A stretch of DNA of 5,056 nucleotides, from the NCBI GenBank assembly GCA_034437315.1, contig DAOTUC010000264.1, positions 1-5,056 of the forward strand, read 5' to 3'. Source of the DNA: DSAR01 sp034437315. Its GTDB lineage: Bacteria > Chloroflexota > Anaerolineae > B4-G1. The notes beneath the pieces were generated by a model, which was given only the letters and a program-made list of their open reading frames with translations, was not told where the DNA came from and did no database searches. The position numbers and the translations under genes are program-made. Of this stretch, positions 5,054 to 5,056 are shown in pieces. How positions within the stretch are numbered: the first letter of the stretch is position 1; each line of letters begins with the position of its first letter.

Positions 5054-5056
5054 TAA

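Noticed and set aside
5006..5056. Possible C-terminus of a gene entering from the right on the minus strand (LRIRKSSVEYLRGKAD then stop)
   Set aside because: Only 16 codons are open, which is common by chance, and they run through the inverted-repeat arm; there is no family match I can support.

Overview
The window reads as a GC-rich bacterial chromosome fragment, most likely from Chloroflexota (Anaerolineae-like). That assignment is an inference: it rests on the short-linker SSB ending in EEEIPF and on the gene order DUF3467 - translin - Cas4-like nuclease - PIG-L deacetylase, not on a database search. No rRNA, tRNA, CRISPR array or complete transposase gene is visible. The odd length, and an inverted repeat right at the right edge, suggest this may be a whole contig that broke at a repeat.

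Layout. (1) Positions 1-1204: a good sigma70-type promoter (TTGACG, 17 bp, TAAAAT) drives a 341-residue protein with an N-terminal HEPN-like region (RNxxxH motif) and a coiled-coil middle. (2) Positions 1252-1704: a single-stranded DNA-binding protein, followed by a strong hairpin terminator (1744-1798). (3) Positions 1800-1947: a gene-free leader bounded by a perfect 13-bp inverted repeat, enclosing a smaller stem with a GCAA tetraloop and ending exactly at the ribosome binding site of the next gene. (4) Positions 1948-4574: a tightly packed five-cistron plus-strand operon: a DUF3467 protein, a translin-family protein, a Cas4-like nuclease split into two cistrons that overlap by ATGA, and a PIG-L-type deacetylase. 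Gaps are 9, 1, -4 and 5 bp. (5) Positions 4580-4897, minus strand: an AbrB-fold antitoxin gene followed by only the last 26 codons of its PIN-domain toxin. (6) Positions 4954-5053: a pair of perfect 15-bp inverted repeats about 100 bp apart, with the trinucleotide TTA on each outer side of the 14-bp core, resembling a tiny MITE-like element or solo insertion-sequence ends.

How the genes may work together. The operon puts a translin (an oligomeric single-stranded nucleic-acid-binding, sometimes RNase, family) next to a membrane-anchored Fe-S/PD-(D/E)XK nuclease, with SSB and a HEPN protein just upstream. This points to processing of single-stranded nucleic acid at the membrane, but that is inferred from family knowledge and neighbourhood only. 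The clearest unusual feature is the Cas4-like protein: the first Fe-S cysteine and the catalytic histidine are on one polypeptide, while D, E-x-K, Q-x3-Y and the other three cysteines are on the next. Each half carries one membrane helix at the break. It is either a natural gene fission or a single-base frameshift. The HEPN gene and the antitoxin region look visibly less GC-rich than the operon, consistent with more mobile sequence.
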